Of a stretch of DNA of 64,000 bases, positions 42,800 through 54,290 are shown in pieces. How positions within the stretch are numbered: the stretch's first letter is position 1; every line of letters begins with the position of its first letter. This stretch comes from Xanthostigma xanthostigma (Eukaryota > Arthropoda > Insecta > Raphidioptera > Raphidiidae), in NCBI GenBank assembly GCA_963575645.1, contig OY754467.1, forward strand, positions 3,472,001 to 3,536,000. Reading direction: 5' to 3'. The notes beneath the pieces are model-generated. The model did no database searches. It was not told the DNA's origin and saw nothing but the letters and a program-made list of their open reading frames with translations. The translations under genes were made by a program, and so were the position numbers.

Positions 42800-43442
42800 T
42801 TTCGTTCCCTGAATAACGTGAGCTAGCAGACGCAACGAGGCAATGTCAATCGCCAAGTCCACTGGATGACGTCAAACGTTCGCTACTATCCAACGGAACG
42901 AGGTAACTACTAAGCTTGAGTAGAACTCATGCATTTTCAACTTCTTCTTCATCCTCAATTCGTGGCAGAAATAAAGCTTTATTAATTTGAGGTTAAACCT
43001 CTGTTGGCTTAGCAACGTAAGAAGAAATACTGCGAGAGAAGAAGGGACTAAAAATTTGAAAATATGTTGAAATAGATGGTGTTCAAAATACTTAAGTCCT
43101 AGAGTTTCTACAACGTACCGCAATTTACCACCATGTTGGCACTTATGATTCAGTTAAGTTAAGAATTCCAGAATAAATATTACTCAGCGCCCCCTGGAAA
43201 TTAGTTTTTTTTTTAATTTTAATAGAAATTAAACAAAGATATTTTCTACCTATTTCGTAAAATATAGTAAAGAAAGGTGTAAACTAGAAACATTGAAGTT
43301 TGAAATTATGGAACTCAGAATTCATTGCCCCCAAAAGCACCTGTGGCCATCACCGTCCCCCTGGGTCGCTGCAGCACCCACCATGAGGGGGCAGTAGCTC
43401 TATATCTAACGTCCTGTAAGGAAATTCGTTCCAAAAATTTTG
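42800..43442. other. spacer with a short shared repeat
   Basis: 42850-42910 is similar, inverted, to about 53140-53190 (TATCCAACGGAACGAGGTAAC). 43320-43440 has a C-rich patch. No gene. Confidence 0.35.
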
Positions 43443-43789
43443 TGTGGTTTTAAGAAACCACGACGCAAGTGAAACTTTTATTGGATTGTAGGCGTTGGAT
43501 TGTAGACACTTATCCATCACGATTAATTATAAACAGCAAATATTCACATGAATACACGAATAAAAACATGTAAACACTGTACAGCACTTGCCCGCATGAC
43601 AGACTGACTATGTTATACATACTACACGGTCAGCTGATGCTAAACCATGGGCGCCGCCATATTGACCTTGGCTGCTCTATCGAGCGCCTACTCCGAACGC
43701 CTTTCACTTTACCCCTACTCCGCGGCCGCCTGTAATGCGACATGCAACAGACGGCCAGAAAAATTCGGGGCGATAGAATAAAAGTTTCA
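43443..43789. repeat. solo-LTR-like repeat L1, copy 2
   Basis: Collinear with 26679-27024 with few differences. Same orientation. See that entry for the case for and against an LTR. Confidence 0.65.
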
Positions 43790-44214
43790 CTTTAAAAAGT
43801 TTAAAATCCGGACGTTTGGCAGCCTCGCGGTCGTAGTCAGTAGAGCTCTGTGAGCGTTATAAATGTGGCATGAATAAATGTTAGAAGAGGAGGAGGCAAA
43901 ACCTTTCACTGTCTGTAATGTAGTACCGTATGTAGGTACCAGCCATGCCTCTTTGCTGCACAGACCCAACACACGGACACACTTAAATTGTTACTGCTGC
44001 CGGTTTGCTGCAACAGGAGACCTCCCGACACACTTTTTATGTGATACATAAAGAACACATAGATTGCATTTTTCAACACTGTTTGACCCTCATTTCAAAC
44101 AGATATTGACTGAAAATTCTACAGTTGTTCGCCACTGAATCTTTAACAAGTACCGTCTTTTTTGTGCGTACGTTTTGCCTGACCCCGACGCAATGTCAAA
44201 GACTATATTTTAAT
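43790..44214. other. unassigned sequence
   Basis: No supported feature; frame 43787-43972 overlaps the repeat end. Confidence 0.35.
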
Positions 44215-44714
44215 TAGCGATGTGCCGGATCGTTAAAAATGTATATCCGCGGATACGGATCTGAATATGGATATTTGGTTTCAAGTTCCGCTGATACGGA
44301 TACGGATCTTAACTTTCTTAGAGTACGTAGCGGTAAATATTGCACATCGACCTTTGGAAAGAGACTATCTGTTATGAGAAAAAGTTATTGACCTCTTTAA
44401 GAGTTAACTCTCATAACAGAGTGTCTCTTTCCAAAGATCGATGTGTAATATCTCATTATAAAGATAGTTTTTTAGTACCTTTGTGTTATGTACTATTTTT
44501 ATGGTACTCACTACGATAAATGTTTGCAATATAAAGGTGCCAAATACGATTTTAAAAAATAAAAAATAATCTGAATGGAATTTAACAGTTTTTCATTATT
44601 ACCTAATCACCTATACCTATATAAAATTTCATCTATGAATTGAAAATTAATAAAGTAAAAGATCCGCCAAAAACTAACGGATATCCTCGGATGCAGATAT
44701 CCGGCACATCACTA
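44215..44714. mobile_element. hAT-type MITE, family A2, copy 1
   Basis: Ends TAGCGATGTGCCGGATCG / ATCCGGCACATCACTA, flanked by ATTTTAAT and ATTTTAGT (7 of 8). An internal hairpin pairs CACATCGACCTTTGGAAAGA with its complement. Second copy at 56256. Confidence 0.85.
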
Positions 44715-45863
44715 ATTTTAGTACAGTTTTGTGACGGAAATTGATTTTATGTTGCGTTTCACTACTGTTTTTTTTAAAGTGTTTTAAATGAATCCTAAAA
44801 AGAAGCATAATAATATTTTATAATCGAATAGTGCTATAAAAACGACTTTTAATTTATTATCATGAATTTTTGCGCGAAAACGACTCATGACGTCACTATG
44901 ATCGTAAATAATAACGACAGTGCACAGTAACCATAGAAACACTTCACAATTAATAAAAATATTTAAGACTGCTATGATTATTACGTTAGTAAAACTTGAT
45001 TTATTAATTATTAAACGTATATTTATCCTTGGTAGATAGACGAAACCGTCTTCCATGATACGAAATCAATAAAATACGGGATAGAAGTCTATAAACGTGA
45101 CAGTAACTTGAAAGAACTTCAAAATAACACACAGCACAACATAAACGTAGCTAGTTTACAGACGAAGTGACGTCACGCCGAAATTCAACATGGCGAACAG
45201 CGTTTTAGAAGAACTGGACTGCTACTCTACCACTGCGCATCCAACAGCGCAGAAAAGAGAGAGCGTGCAGATCTCTTTCTCACAGCTTTTAATTGGCTCT
45301 ACGTGTTGGTGTTGAACGAGGACGGAATATGCCTCTTTCCTACGCCATTGGATGCACAGTAAAATACTCTTAGCTCGGTTCTTTATGTCGATGAGTATCA
45401 GAAGATTGTATTCATCAAAATCGGTCGAGTCGTTCTCGAGTGTTGCTTAATTGGACCACTCCAAACGTTCAAAAATCGTTGAATTTTTTATTTGCAAAGA
45501 AGATCTGGTAGGTGTTTTGTTGTTGCTAGCATTAAAGCAGCGAGCAGATAGGACAAGAGGAAAAGAAGAAGAAGAGATATGTCTGTCCGAAGCCCATTTG
45601 TTTCAGTACACTGTACATACACTACTATTGTAGTACCAACTAGATAGAAGTGAATATACCTATGCTCCGAGATGAAGTTGTTACATGTTGAATACGGACT
45701 CTGAAAGAAATAAATAGGTATCTCTATTCGTACTTAGGCCAATTATTGCATACGGTAGTGTTTCCCAAACTTATTTTGTCGGGGAAGTTCTGTAGGCTGT
45801 ACGATATTACAAAGATTGCATAGCTCTATCCCCAATTTTAATATATTTATCTATAATCTATAC
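44715..45863. other. unassigned; no gene recognised
   Basis: Frames at 44784-45056 (-) and 45451-45633 (+) have no motifs. A GC-richer patch at 45160-45360 includes GTGACGTCACG. Nothing further can be supported. Confidence 0.35.
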
Positions 45864-46389
45864 CAGTGATTCCCAAAGTGGTCTATATAGACCATAAGGG
45901 GTCGACGACAACTTGCAAGGGGTCCATGTCAGCGGGGAAAAAATTGGGGGTCTATGAAATGAAAATGGGGGTCAACGATAGTGAAACTCCTAACAAAAAA
46001 GTAACAAACTGGACATCGTTAACCGATGAGATTTAAGATTAAATCTAACTAAATTGATGCCAAATGTTGAAAATTTGTTATTAAAGCATCAGGTTCATCC
46101 CTCACACTAAAAGCATTTATTTTTTGCTTAGTTATTTTATGTAACAGAAAGTAAATTTTAATTTGATTCGTTTAATTTGAATCTAATTAATAAATGTATA
46201 AAACTAAACATTTCACACTAGTTTTCACTACCGTTATAAATTTAAATCGTTCAAAGTGAGTAGCACTATACCGGTTGTCAAAAATACATTTGAAATTGCA
46301 AAAAATCAATATCAGATAAGCAGGGGGTCTACCCAAAACCGAAAAACATGGCAAGTGGTCTACGAGACAAAAAAGTTTGGGAACCTCTG
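45864..46389 (+). mobile_element. hAT-type MITE, family A3, copy 1
   Basis: Ends CAGTGATTCCCAAAGTGG and TTTGGGAACCTCTG, the classic hAT form. Flanks ATCTATAC / ATCTAGAT agree at 6 of 8. Collinear, inverted, with 49467-49990. Internal phrases GGGGTCGACGACAACTTGC and AGTAGCACTATACCGG are conserved between copies. Confidence 0.85.
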
Positions 46390-46454
46390 ATCTAGATGCA
46401 AGGTAACAGTCAATACGCCAAAATGATATAAAATGTCCCTCGCACGCTCATTTT

Positions 46455-47141
46455 TGAAGTGAAAACTTCTTTAGCGGCGCTGTACACTTTTTTTGTAATG
46501 GGTAAAAAATGTTAAACTCGCGTCAGGAAAAGTAAGAACTGGGTGAGACTCTCTAAGTGATAAGTAATTGCCAGATACTTTTTATACAACGTTAAACATC
46601 TAGCGTTGAAATATCGTACATAAAAATGCAATCTATGATACAAACAATTTTATTTACAAAACTTCTTTAGCGGCGTTGTACACTTTTTTTGTAATGGGTA
46701 AAAAATGTTAAACTCGCGTCAGGTCAGTAAGAACTGGGTGAGACTCTCTAAGTGATAGTAATTGCCAGATACTTTTTATACAACGCTAGACAGCTAGCGT
46801 TGAAATATCGTACATACAAATGCAATCTATGATACAAACCATTTTATTTACAAAACTTCTTTAGCGGCGTTGTACACTTTTTTTGTAATGGGTAAAAATG
46901 TTAAACTCGCGTCAGGTCAGTAAGAACTGGGTGAGACTCTCTAAGTGATAGTAATTGCCAGATACTTTTTATACAACGTTAGACATCTAGCGTTGAAATA
47001 TCGTACATAAAAATGCAATCTATGATACAAACCATTTTATTTACAACTGTTGTCAATAAATAAACAATGCTTCTAAATGCAAAAAATTAAGACGTTAATA
47101 TTCAAGTTTTCACTTCGGCCGGCACTCCCGGAGTGCAACCC
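46455..47141 (+). mobile_element. Helentron-like element, family E1, with expanded internal repeats
   Basis: Sub-TIRs GAAGTGAAAACTT (46456) and AAGTTTTCACTTC (47104-47116) and hairpin GCACTCCCGGAGTGC (47122-47136). Between them lie three units of about 194-196 bp starting at 46462, 46658 and 46852 (AAAACTTCTTTAGCGGCG). Units 2 and 3 are nearly identical. The short copy at 23429 has one unit, so the array expanded inside the element. Confidence 0.75.
46462..47045 (+). repeat. three-unit 194 bp tandem array
   Basis: Each unit runs from AAAACTTCTTTAGCGGCG through GAACTGGGTGAGACTCTC and TAGCGTTGAAATATCG to ACCATTTTATTTAC. The unit starts inside the left sub-TIR, so each repeat carries a partial terminus. 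Confidence 0.85.
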
Positions 47142-47810
47142 TTCTTTTTTTGTTTCAATTCACTGCCTGTCCCGAAGCATAGCTTCAAAAAAAAAAAACT
47201 TTTAAAGTGCTTTGCAATACCTGTTTGACAATATGAGCAAATCTTAGCTCGCATCTTTGTGTCTGGAGTCAGACGACTCAACAATAACAAAAAGTATAGT
47301 CTATTGTTGGAACAAAAGACAATCCACGTCTCCTTATGTAATTAATTATATCAAAAGACGATGTATATGACAGGTTCGTTAAACACATATTGTTACACTC
47401 TATAGAAGAAAACTCGAACTATAATAACGGTCAAGTTTTTTTTTTTTTGTAATCTTCAAACAAAAGTTTTCATCGATAATATATTTTTTTTTTATTTTAC
47501 TAAGCAAAAAACGTACACGATCGTAAAAATTGATACACCTAAACAGTTATATAAAGGGTGTCAAGAAATGTTTTACTTTTCTGTTGTGAATTAGTATTGA
47601 AGAAAGCTATTCCAGTGGCGGCGTAGCGTGGGTTGGCACCTAGTAATGTGGGGACGCTAATTTTCTAAAATGGAAAAATTTCCATTATATTATTCCGGGA
47701 AATTTTCAATGTCAAAAAGGCAATTTTTTAGTAAATTTTTTTATAGGACATTATTGATCTTTCCATATTTTCTTTTAGTAGTTTCTGTACCATTTAAGAA
47801 AGTACCCGAG
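47142..47810. other. unassigned sequence
   Basis: Poly-A/T runs and short frames only. GGTTGGCACCTAGTAATG (about 47632) is not repeated elsewhere. Confidence 0.35.
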
Positions 47811-48110
47811 AAACGGCAATTCCTGTACCGGCCATCTTGTTGAGGTTTTCCATGGTTTCCCTCAACAATTCCAGATAAATATCGAGATGGTTCCTTATTC
47901 AAGGCCATGACCAATTACCTGGCAAAATTTGTCTACCTTATCCTAATTTCCTAAAAAATCCTTCATTCGCCCATTGCTATTAATTAAGTTGAAGTTTAAA
48001 AATTGTAGAAAATAACGGATTGATGGAAAATAGTAATGGTGCGAATGGCGTCTGTTATGACATAAAGTCGAGAAACGGACGTTAAACGCATTATTATTAT
48101 AATTTATTAT
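47811..48110 (+). mobile_element. SINE family S2, 5'-truncated copy
   Basis: Matches the body and tail of the complete SINE at 55487: AATTCCTGTACCGGCCATC, GATGGTTCCTTATTCAAGG, CGCCCATTGCTATTAATTA, and ends with GCATTATTATTATAATTTATT. The tRNA-like head is missing. Confidence 0.85.
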
Positions 48111-48654
48111 GCCAATAATTGTGGCACAATATCGACCTAACGGAAACTATTTTTGTTACACACTATATAAAAACTCTATCGAAGAACAAACAGCAATTCA
48201 TTTGTCTGTTTCATAAAATGACCGATCATAAACCATATTTAAACGTAAATGCATTAAATTCGAATCAACAATTTGAAAAAGTAATTTAAAATGAAATATT
48301 TTCACCATTTATTATTAAAGCTCATCGTTACGGTCGAACGATTTAAAACTTTAAACTGAAAAAGGAAAGCGTTTAGACCTTCTAAATCGCCTGACACTGT
48401 CCACTTTATCCGAGAATTTAGTGGCGCACAAAGAGTTGAGAATGTTGAAGTTTGGAAAGGAACTTAGAGAAACGTTTAAAGGAAAGATAGCCATTAATTG
48501 TGTCCATTTCCTTGCGGAAAACGAGGTAAAAGCAAGTACCTAACCGAACTCTACTATACTTCAATTCCACACGTTTTCCACACATGCATATAATATACAG
48601 AGTGTTTCAAAAGTCTCGGAACGGCTTAATATTTCCGGGTAAGCCGAAATAAAA
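48111..48654. other. unassigned sequence
   Basis: No feature supported. Confidence 0.35.
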
Positions 48655-48845
48655 ATGTTTGCCTTTGTCACTTGTCGCGTTCCTGCTTTAAAATACAGTA
48701 GGCTATTGTCAAGTTGTTATTGTTATTTTAGTTTTGTTGAGTTGCGAGTGTGTAGTATTTCAACCGATTGTACAAGCGCAAGCCCGCATTCGCATCAAAC
48801 TTCCGAGCCTTTTAGATTCATGGCGCGTATTATATTACCAGACGA
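48655..48845 (+). repeat. dispersed repeat R1, copy 2
   Basis: Similar to 1485-1660 (minus). A frame runs through it (64 codons) but similarity to the other copy includes indels and non-coding changes. Preceded by ACAGAGTGTTTCAAAAGTC, which could be an element end. Confidence 0.6.
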
Positions 48846-48904
48846 ATAGAAAAACTATAAGTCCCAATATTCAAATCTTTGATTAACGGCTGATTAGAAT
48901 TCTT

Positions 48905-48966
48905 CAATAAATAAAATTATCGACCAATTTTTTTGTCTGAAAAATTGGTCGACAATTTTATTTATA
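48905..48966. repeat. minimal foldback, family FB1
   Basis: The two outer ends of FB1 meet almost directly: AATAAATAAAATTATCGACC, then TTGTCTGAAAAATTGGTCG and ACAATTTTATTTAT. This is an extreme internal deletion of the element at 2428-2766. Confidence 0.85.
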
Positions 48967-49466
48967 GAAAAACTAAGTGCTCGTTTGGAACTGTCGCTTG
49001 GAGTGTAAAGGGTTAATCCCCGGTTAGTAAGCAAAAAATTGACATGTAGAGTAAAAATATAATTAACTGAAAAAAAATTACCATTACAGGAGAAAAAAAA
49101 ACCTGAAAATAAGCCGATAGTCTGCAATATAGCGAAGTGAATACGGCCGCATGAAAATGGCGAATCATCCACCTTGAAATAATCTAAATTCATTTCATTT
49201 CGATATCCGACAGGCAGATTGATGATATATGAGATTTGGTTTTATGTGAAAGGATCAACCGCACAGAGAGCTGATATTCGCTCTCAAACGAAATCCGAGA
49301 CTGGACCGAAGTATTGGTAAATCACACCGCAGTATCGAATATTAGAGAACTTTATAACAAGCCTGAATTAAACTGATAAATTGCTAGTTCTTATTATTGA
49401 TACACAGGATAGTGATTATTTTGAGGTTATTAATTAATAACACAATGCAATGTTAATGCTTTATAT
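48967..49466. other. unassigned sequence
   Basis: A 99-codon minus frame (48894-49193) starts beyond the foldback and has no motif. Nothing else seen. Confidence 0.35.
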
Positions 49467-49990
49467 CAGAGGTCCCCAAACTTTTTTGTCTCGCCATGTT
49501 TTTCGGTTTTGGGTAGAACCCCTGCTTATCTAATATTGATTTTTTGCAAATTCATTAATTTCAAATGTATTTTTGACAACCGGTATAGTGCTACTCACTT
49601 TGAACGATTTAAATTTATAACGGTAGTGAAATGTAGTGGAAAATGTTTAGTTTTATACATTTATTAATTAGATTCAAATTAAACGAATCAAATTAAAATT
49701 TACTTTCTGTTACATAAAATAACTAAGCAAAAAATTAATGCTTTTAGTGTGAGGGATGAACCTGATGCTTTAATAATAAATTTTCAACATTTGGCATCAA
49801 TTTAATTAGATTTAATATTAAATCTCTTCGGTTAACGATGTCCAGTTTGTTACTTTTTTGTTAGGAGTTTCACTATCGTTGACCCCCATTTTCATTTCAT
49901 AGACCCCCAATTTTTTTCCCGCTGACATGGACCCCTTGCAAGTTGTCGTCGACCCCTGGGGATCGATATAGACCACTTTGGGAATCACTG
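49467..49990 (-). mobile_element. hAT-type MITE, family A3, copy 2
   Basis: Inverted relative to 45864-46389; ends CAGAGGTCCCCAAACTTTT / AAAGTGGTC complement to CACTG. Flanks CTTTATAT and CTTTGTAT agree at 7 of 8 bases. About 525 bp, no transposase. Confidence 0.85.
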
Positions 49991-50204
49991 CTTTGTATTA
50001 TACTAGCGTTTTGTAAAATCGTCCCACAGGAATGTGACAATTTTATTCACGTTTATGCATTTTTCTCATTTTCTGACCTCGCTGAATTTCAGTGCCCAAA
50101 TAAAAGCTAATTATTATTTCCTTATTCCAGATTCAAAATAAATCTGAAATATGGAACTATGAGTTGAGAGCAACAACATTCCTTCACTGTAAGAACTAGC
50201 CAAA

Positions 50205-50510
50205 TCTTTATTAAAGCTGGTATTACATACAAAAAAATATATGTTTGACGCTGGCAGAAAATTAGTTATAATCAAACCTGAATTAAAATGACAGATTTTT
50301 ATCAAAGCCGATATTACATATAATAAAAAATGGTATGTTGTTTTCAGATGGCAGATTACAAAAAAAAAAAACTGAATTTAAGCATCGACATGTATCAAAG
50401 TCGGTATTACACAAACAAAGTTATTTAGTGTTATAGAACACGCTTTATTTTTAAATTGTCGATTTTTATCACAGTCGGTAATTACACACAAAAAATTGGT
50501 ATGTATATAA
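50205..50510 (-). repeat. degenerate tandem repeat, about four units
   Basis: A phrase like TATCAAAGCCGGTATTACA followed by CAAAAAA and TGGTATGT recurs at about 50209, 50297, 50393 and 50466 at spacings of roughly 73-96 bp. Units have diverged strongly. The strand label is arbitrary. Confidence 0.55.
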
Positions 50511-50639
50511 GTTGACAAATTTTCAAATTTTAAATGTCATTTTAATCAACTTCAAAACAGGAGGAGGTTTACAATTCAACATGCATCTATTTTTTCTTAT
50601 TTAATGTAGGTATTTATTTATTCCAACACGATACCTATA

Positions 50640-51858
50640 TAGATAATAATATGTCAAGTGTCAATATTTTTAAGTCTCCAACTAGGGAATGGTACTAGTT
50701 TAAGTCAAAAATCACTTTTTAAAATCTTATATTATATATTTTTTCGTTTTGTCTTTTGAGGTTCCCCGAATCGAAAAACACATTTTTGGAAAAACTGTGC
50801 GTCTATTAGTCTGTGAACACGATACAGGTCTAACGGATAAACGGATTGAAACCAAATTTTGGGAGGATGTATCATATGAAAATCTGAAGAGCCCTATTCT
50901 TTTTGGGGAAAATCGCCGGATGCGCAGAACAGATATATGCTATACCGGTGTATTTATATAATAATGGTATACATGGCCGGCAGATGGTGTTCATCCCGAA
51001 TGGGTAGTTGGCCGGAAAAAATATATTATCTATTTCCCGGAAGTGTTATAGTTTCTATTTCACGGAAGTGGTAAAGTTTCAATTTTCCGGGAAAGGGATA
51101 TTTCTACTCATATTCACCAGACGTCATATTCGTGAGACGTCATATTCATCAGACGTAATATTCGTGAGTCATAATATTCATCAGACGCCATTTTCATCAG
51201 ACGTCATATTCGTGAGACGTCAAATTCATCAGACGTCATATTCATCAGACGTCATATCCATCAGACGTTATATTCATCCGACGACATATTCATCAGATGC
51301 CATATTCGTGAGACGTCATATTCATAAGACGTCATATTCATCAGACGTCATATTCGTGAGTCGTCATATTCATCAGACGTAATATTCGTGAGTCATAATA
51401 TTCATCAGACGCCATTTTCATCTGACGTCATATTCGTGAGACGTCATATCCATCAGACGTCATATTCGTGAGACGTCATATTCATCAGACGCCATATTCG
51501 TGAGACGTCATATTCATCAGACGTCATATTCATCAGACGTTATATTCATCAGACGTCATATTCATCAGACGTCATATTCGTGAGACGTCATATTCATCAG
51601 ACGTCATATTCATCAGACGTCATATCCATCAGACGTTATATTCATCCGACGACATATTCATCAGACGCCATATTCGTGAGACGTCATATTCATCAGACGT
51701 CATAATCATAAGGTACTACAGAATTCCGAGTGGGTAAAATACCCATTTGGAATTTACCCGCGTCACCTCACAAAATATCAGAAATTTAATTTTCCTTGTT
51801 AGACAGTCAACATTGTGAAGTTCGAATGGTCCCGTCGCCCAATAGGTTAGAAATTTGT
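50640..51858 (+). repeat. foldback family FB6 unit interrupted by a minisatellite
   Basis: 50640-50972 matches 31240-31560 (GGGAATGGTACTAGTTTA, ACCAAATTTTGGGAGGATG, GAAGAGCCCTATT). 51760-51858 matches the unit end (ACCCGCGTCACCTCAC, CCCGTCGCCCAATAGG). The stretch between is replaced by 16 bp repeats and their flanks. The 70- and 124-codon frames are by-products. Confidence 0.75.
51105..51710. repeat. 16 bp minisatellite, about 38 units of two types
   Basis: Units are CATATTCATCAGACGT or CATATTCGTGAGACGT with point variants. Segments of the array are themselves repeated: the run with CATATCCATCAGACGTTA recurs 368 bp (23 units) apart (51253, 51621), and AGACGTAATATTCGTGAG recurs 224 bp (14 units) apart (51151, 51375). 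So block duplication shaped the array. It is not protein coding. Confidence 0.95.
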
Positions 51859-52886
51859 ATTAGAACAAAATACGGTCGTAATATCGTCGTGGTGTGACAC
51901 CGACCTAAAACAACGGAGCAACAGCTCCTCCTGCATGAATACAAGATGCACAGCAATGTCTCCCCGCTGAGGCATTGTTGCTGCGGTATTCATTGTGTCC
52001 GTCGAGACGACGACGCTCCACTGTCCAAAGAAAAGCGTCGATGAAGCGTTTGTCTGTTCAAACAGACACACAGATATACTTCCACTGAATCGTGAAAAGA
52101 ATGAGATAATTCTTACATTGTCATCGCCTATCTCTCTCCCTCTTGCTTGGCTTTACTTCTACTATATTTAAAATAAAATCGCTTGCGCGTTTTGTCAGTT
52201 AATAAAAACGAAAGAATATAATAAAATAAAAACAGTTTAGCTTTTGCTCACATGTCGCGTTGTGAAAAATCTATATTTTTAAAACACAAGCCGTTTTCTT
52301 TCGACAGTCCACCAGCGGTTCATAGAGGTATCACCACTATTTTAATTTTGATTATTTATTAAGTAAACCATTTTGAACTCTCCTTTTTGCCGCGATCGCA
52401 TTATTTTTTATACATTTTTAATTTCAACTTATTTATTTATTGTAGATTATAGACGCTCGACAGTTTGATCCAAAGGCTAACACGCTAAATGTTATACCAA
52501 GTTGTAATAATAGCATTGTGTAACCGAGATAATTACAGAAAATTCCGATAAAGCAGATAAGTTTGTAAGCATAACAGGTAATCTGGCCATGGTCTTGTCA
52601 CAATAATAAATAAATAACCAGAAGTATATTATGAGCCTCACTTATTCTTGTGTCCTGAGATTCTATATTAAAAGGGTCAGTTCTGTACCGTCTCGAATAT
52701 TTATTTTATTTAGTTACTTTGTCTGGATAGTAGGTACTTGTTTTATTTCATTTTCAAATTGTGCTTGCCATGACAGTAAAACATTTTTTTAAAACCAAAC
52801 CGTAAATATATAAATTAACTAGGTACGTCTATGGAAAGACAATAAAATTTCATCTTTTACTTTGGACCAAGGTCACCAGTGTTATT
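51859..52886. other. unassigned sequence
   Basis: Frame 51847-52071 (-) has no motif. CATCGCCTATCTCTCTCCCTC (about 52121) is pyrimidine-rich. No gene or repeat can be supported. Confidence 0.35.
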
Positions 52887-53127
52887 ACACGCTTTATATT
52901 AACTTCACTTGTAAGTTTGTATGTATGTTTGTTTGTAACCTTCGTTTGGACTATAGCAAGTGGTTTATTAATGTAGTATAATATGCCAGCATTGTAACTA
53001 CAGTGGTTAGCCGTGCGGTCTAAGGCACGGGTCTTCGCTGACGTCAACTCTCGGAATCACGGGTCGTGGGTTCTAATCCCGTCCACGCCGAAAAAAAAAT
53101 TATTTTTTTCGGCAAATTTTTGACAAT
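52887..53127 (+). repeat. tRNA-containing repeat, family S1, copy 2
   Basis: Reverse complement of 5407-5650 along its whole length. The tRNA-like part is 53001-53090 with GCCGTGCGGTCTAAGGC and GTGGGTTCTAATCCCGT. After it come poly-A/T and TCGGCAAATTTTTGACAAT. Confidence 0.75.
53001..53090 (+). pseudogene. tRNA-Leu/Ser-like sequence (degenerate)
   Basis: Same layout as 5443-5531 (minus): long variable region, intact D-arm box, B box altered to GGTTCTAATCC. Two copies sharing the same changes mean these are repeat-borne and not independent tRNA genes. Confidence 0.55.
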
Positions 53128-53739
53128 AATTAGCTACAGAGGTGACCTCGTTCCGTTGGATAGTAGTGGGGAGATAACGTCATCCAGCGGACTGTCAATT
53201 GAACGAGATAAGCTGTGTTCTTTTAATAATCTTGGGTCGCCACATAAAAGGCACCGGATTCGAGTTATGAAGTGTAAGCAATCATTTCGATATTTATCAA
53301 AAATTATTTAGGGAAAGTTTTAACTTGATGGCCGGTTTTTTGACGTGAGACTAAGCAACTTATTTGATTTTAGAATCGTTGCATAAAATTCCGATAACTT
53401 CACAAACTCTACAAGCCAGAAGTGTTATAGCTAACAATATTACATAATATATAATACGTTCACTCTCATGTGTACACACTTGCATGAGTGGCACATGTCA
53501 TCCATTAACACAAGTCTGTTTGCATCTCAACACACTTTTTCAGTGTGTTTGTGTAAGGTGAGTGCGCGTGGGATATAGAGAGAACAACTTGGGTCCCAGT
53601 ACACTACTTTGTGGTATGTCGATTGTGATTATACAGAATGTTACAGGAGAAAAAAGAAGTACATATTACCGGAGGTGGAGTGTGCTTATTGGGACAGGTG
53701 TCCAAGATAAAAAAGAGATTTTTTTTTAACTAAAAAAAG
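53128..53739. other. unassigned sequence
   Basis: 53140-53190 shares a short inverted match with 42850-42910. TGCATGAGTGGCAC/TTGCATCTCAACACAC phrases unassigned. No gene. Confidence 0.35.
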
Positions 53740-53985
53740 CACTCTTTTATAGCAATGTGACCTAAAAAGTACAAAATAATTATTAAATACAAAGATTTTG
53801 TTCGACAGCGATAGGAGGTCTCCCAGACCTCAACTCGATTTAATTTAATTTTTTGAATAAATTTATATGAGAATAGCTTATTCAAAAAATTAAATTAGTC
53901 TGGGGGACCTCCTATCGCTGTTGAACAAAATCTGCAGATTTAAAAATTATCTTTTACTTATTAGTGTACATTGCTATAAAACCTG
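53740..53985. repeat. foldback element, family FB10
   Basis: Arms pair AGCGATAGGAGGTCTCCCAG with CTGGGGGACCTCCTATCGCT, extending outward through TTTTGTTCGAC to ATAGCAATGT/ACATTGCTAT. The spacer holds a smaller inverted repeat (TTCAAAAAATTAAATTA). Has a weak ACCTAAAAAGTACAAAATAA version of the shared motif. Confidence 0.8.
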
Positions 53986-54290
53986 AAAAATTCAAAAACA
54001 TTGTTATAAAGTAAGGTTATCTTGATCGCGTATAGAGCTTTATTAATTTAATTTTTTTATTTTATGACAATTTGTATTTACTTACTTTTTTGTGTCAAAT
54101 TTTGGTGTTTTTTTATAAAAAAAATCTTAAAAAATGACTCCGTACGCAATAAGGTACTTACGATAATCTTTTTGGGTTTTTCAGATCCATCAATAATTCG
54201 AGCAGTTATCATGCTAGTAGTGAGACGCCATTTTTACAACAGTACCTTCTAAAAGGTTCATTGTATATACCTACTCTATTTTTTATTTTT

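Noticed and set aside
51008-51382. 124-codon frame with a 16-residue periodic peptide
   Set aside because: It is the translation of a 16 bp minisatellite; a repeat unit not divisible by three yields a 16-residue periodic peptide whenever no stop occurs. Variants do not preserve reading.
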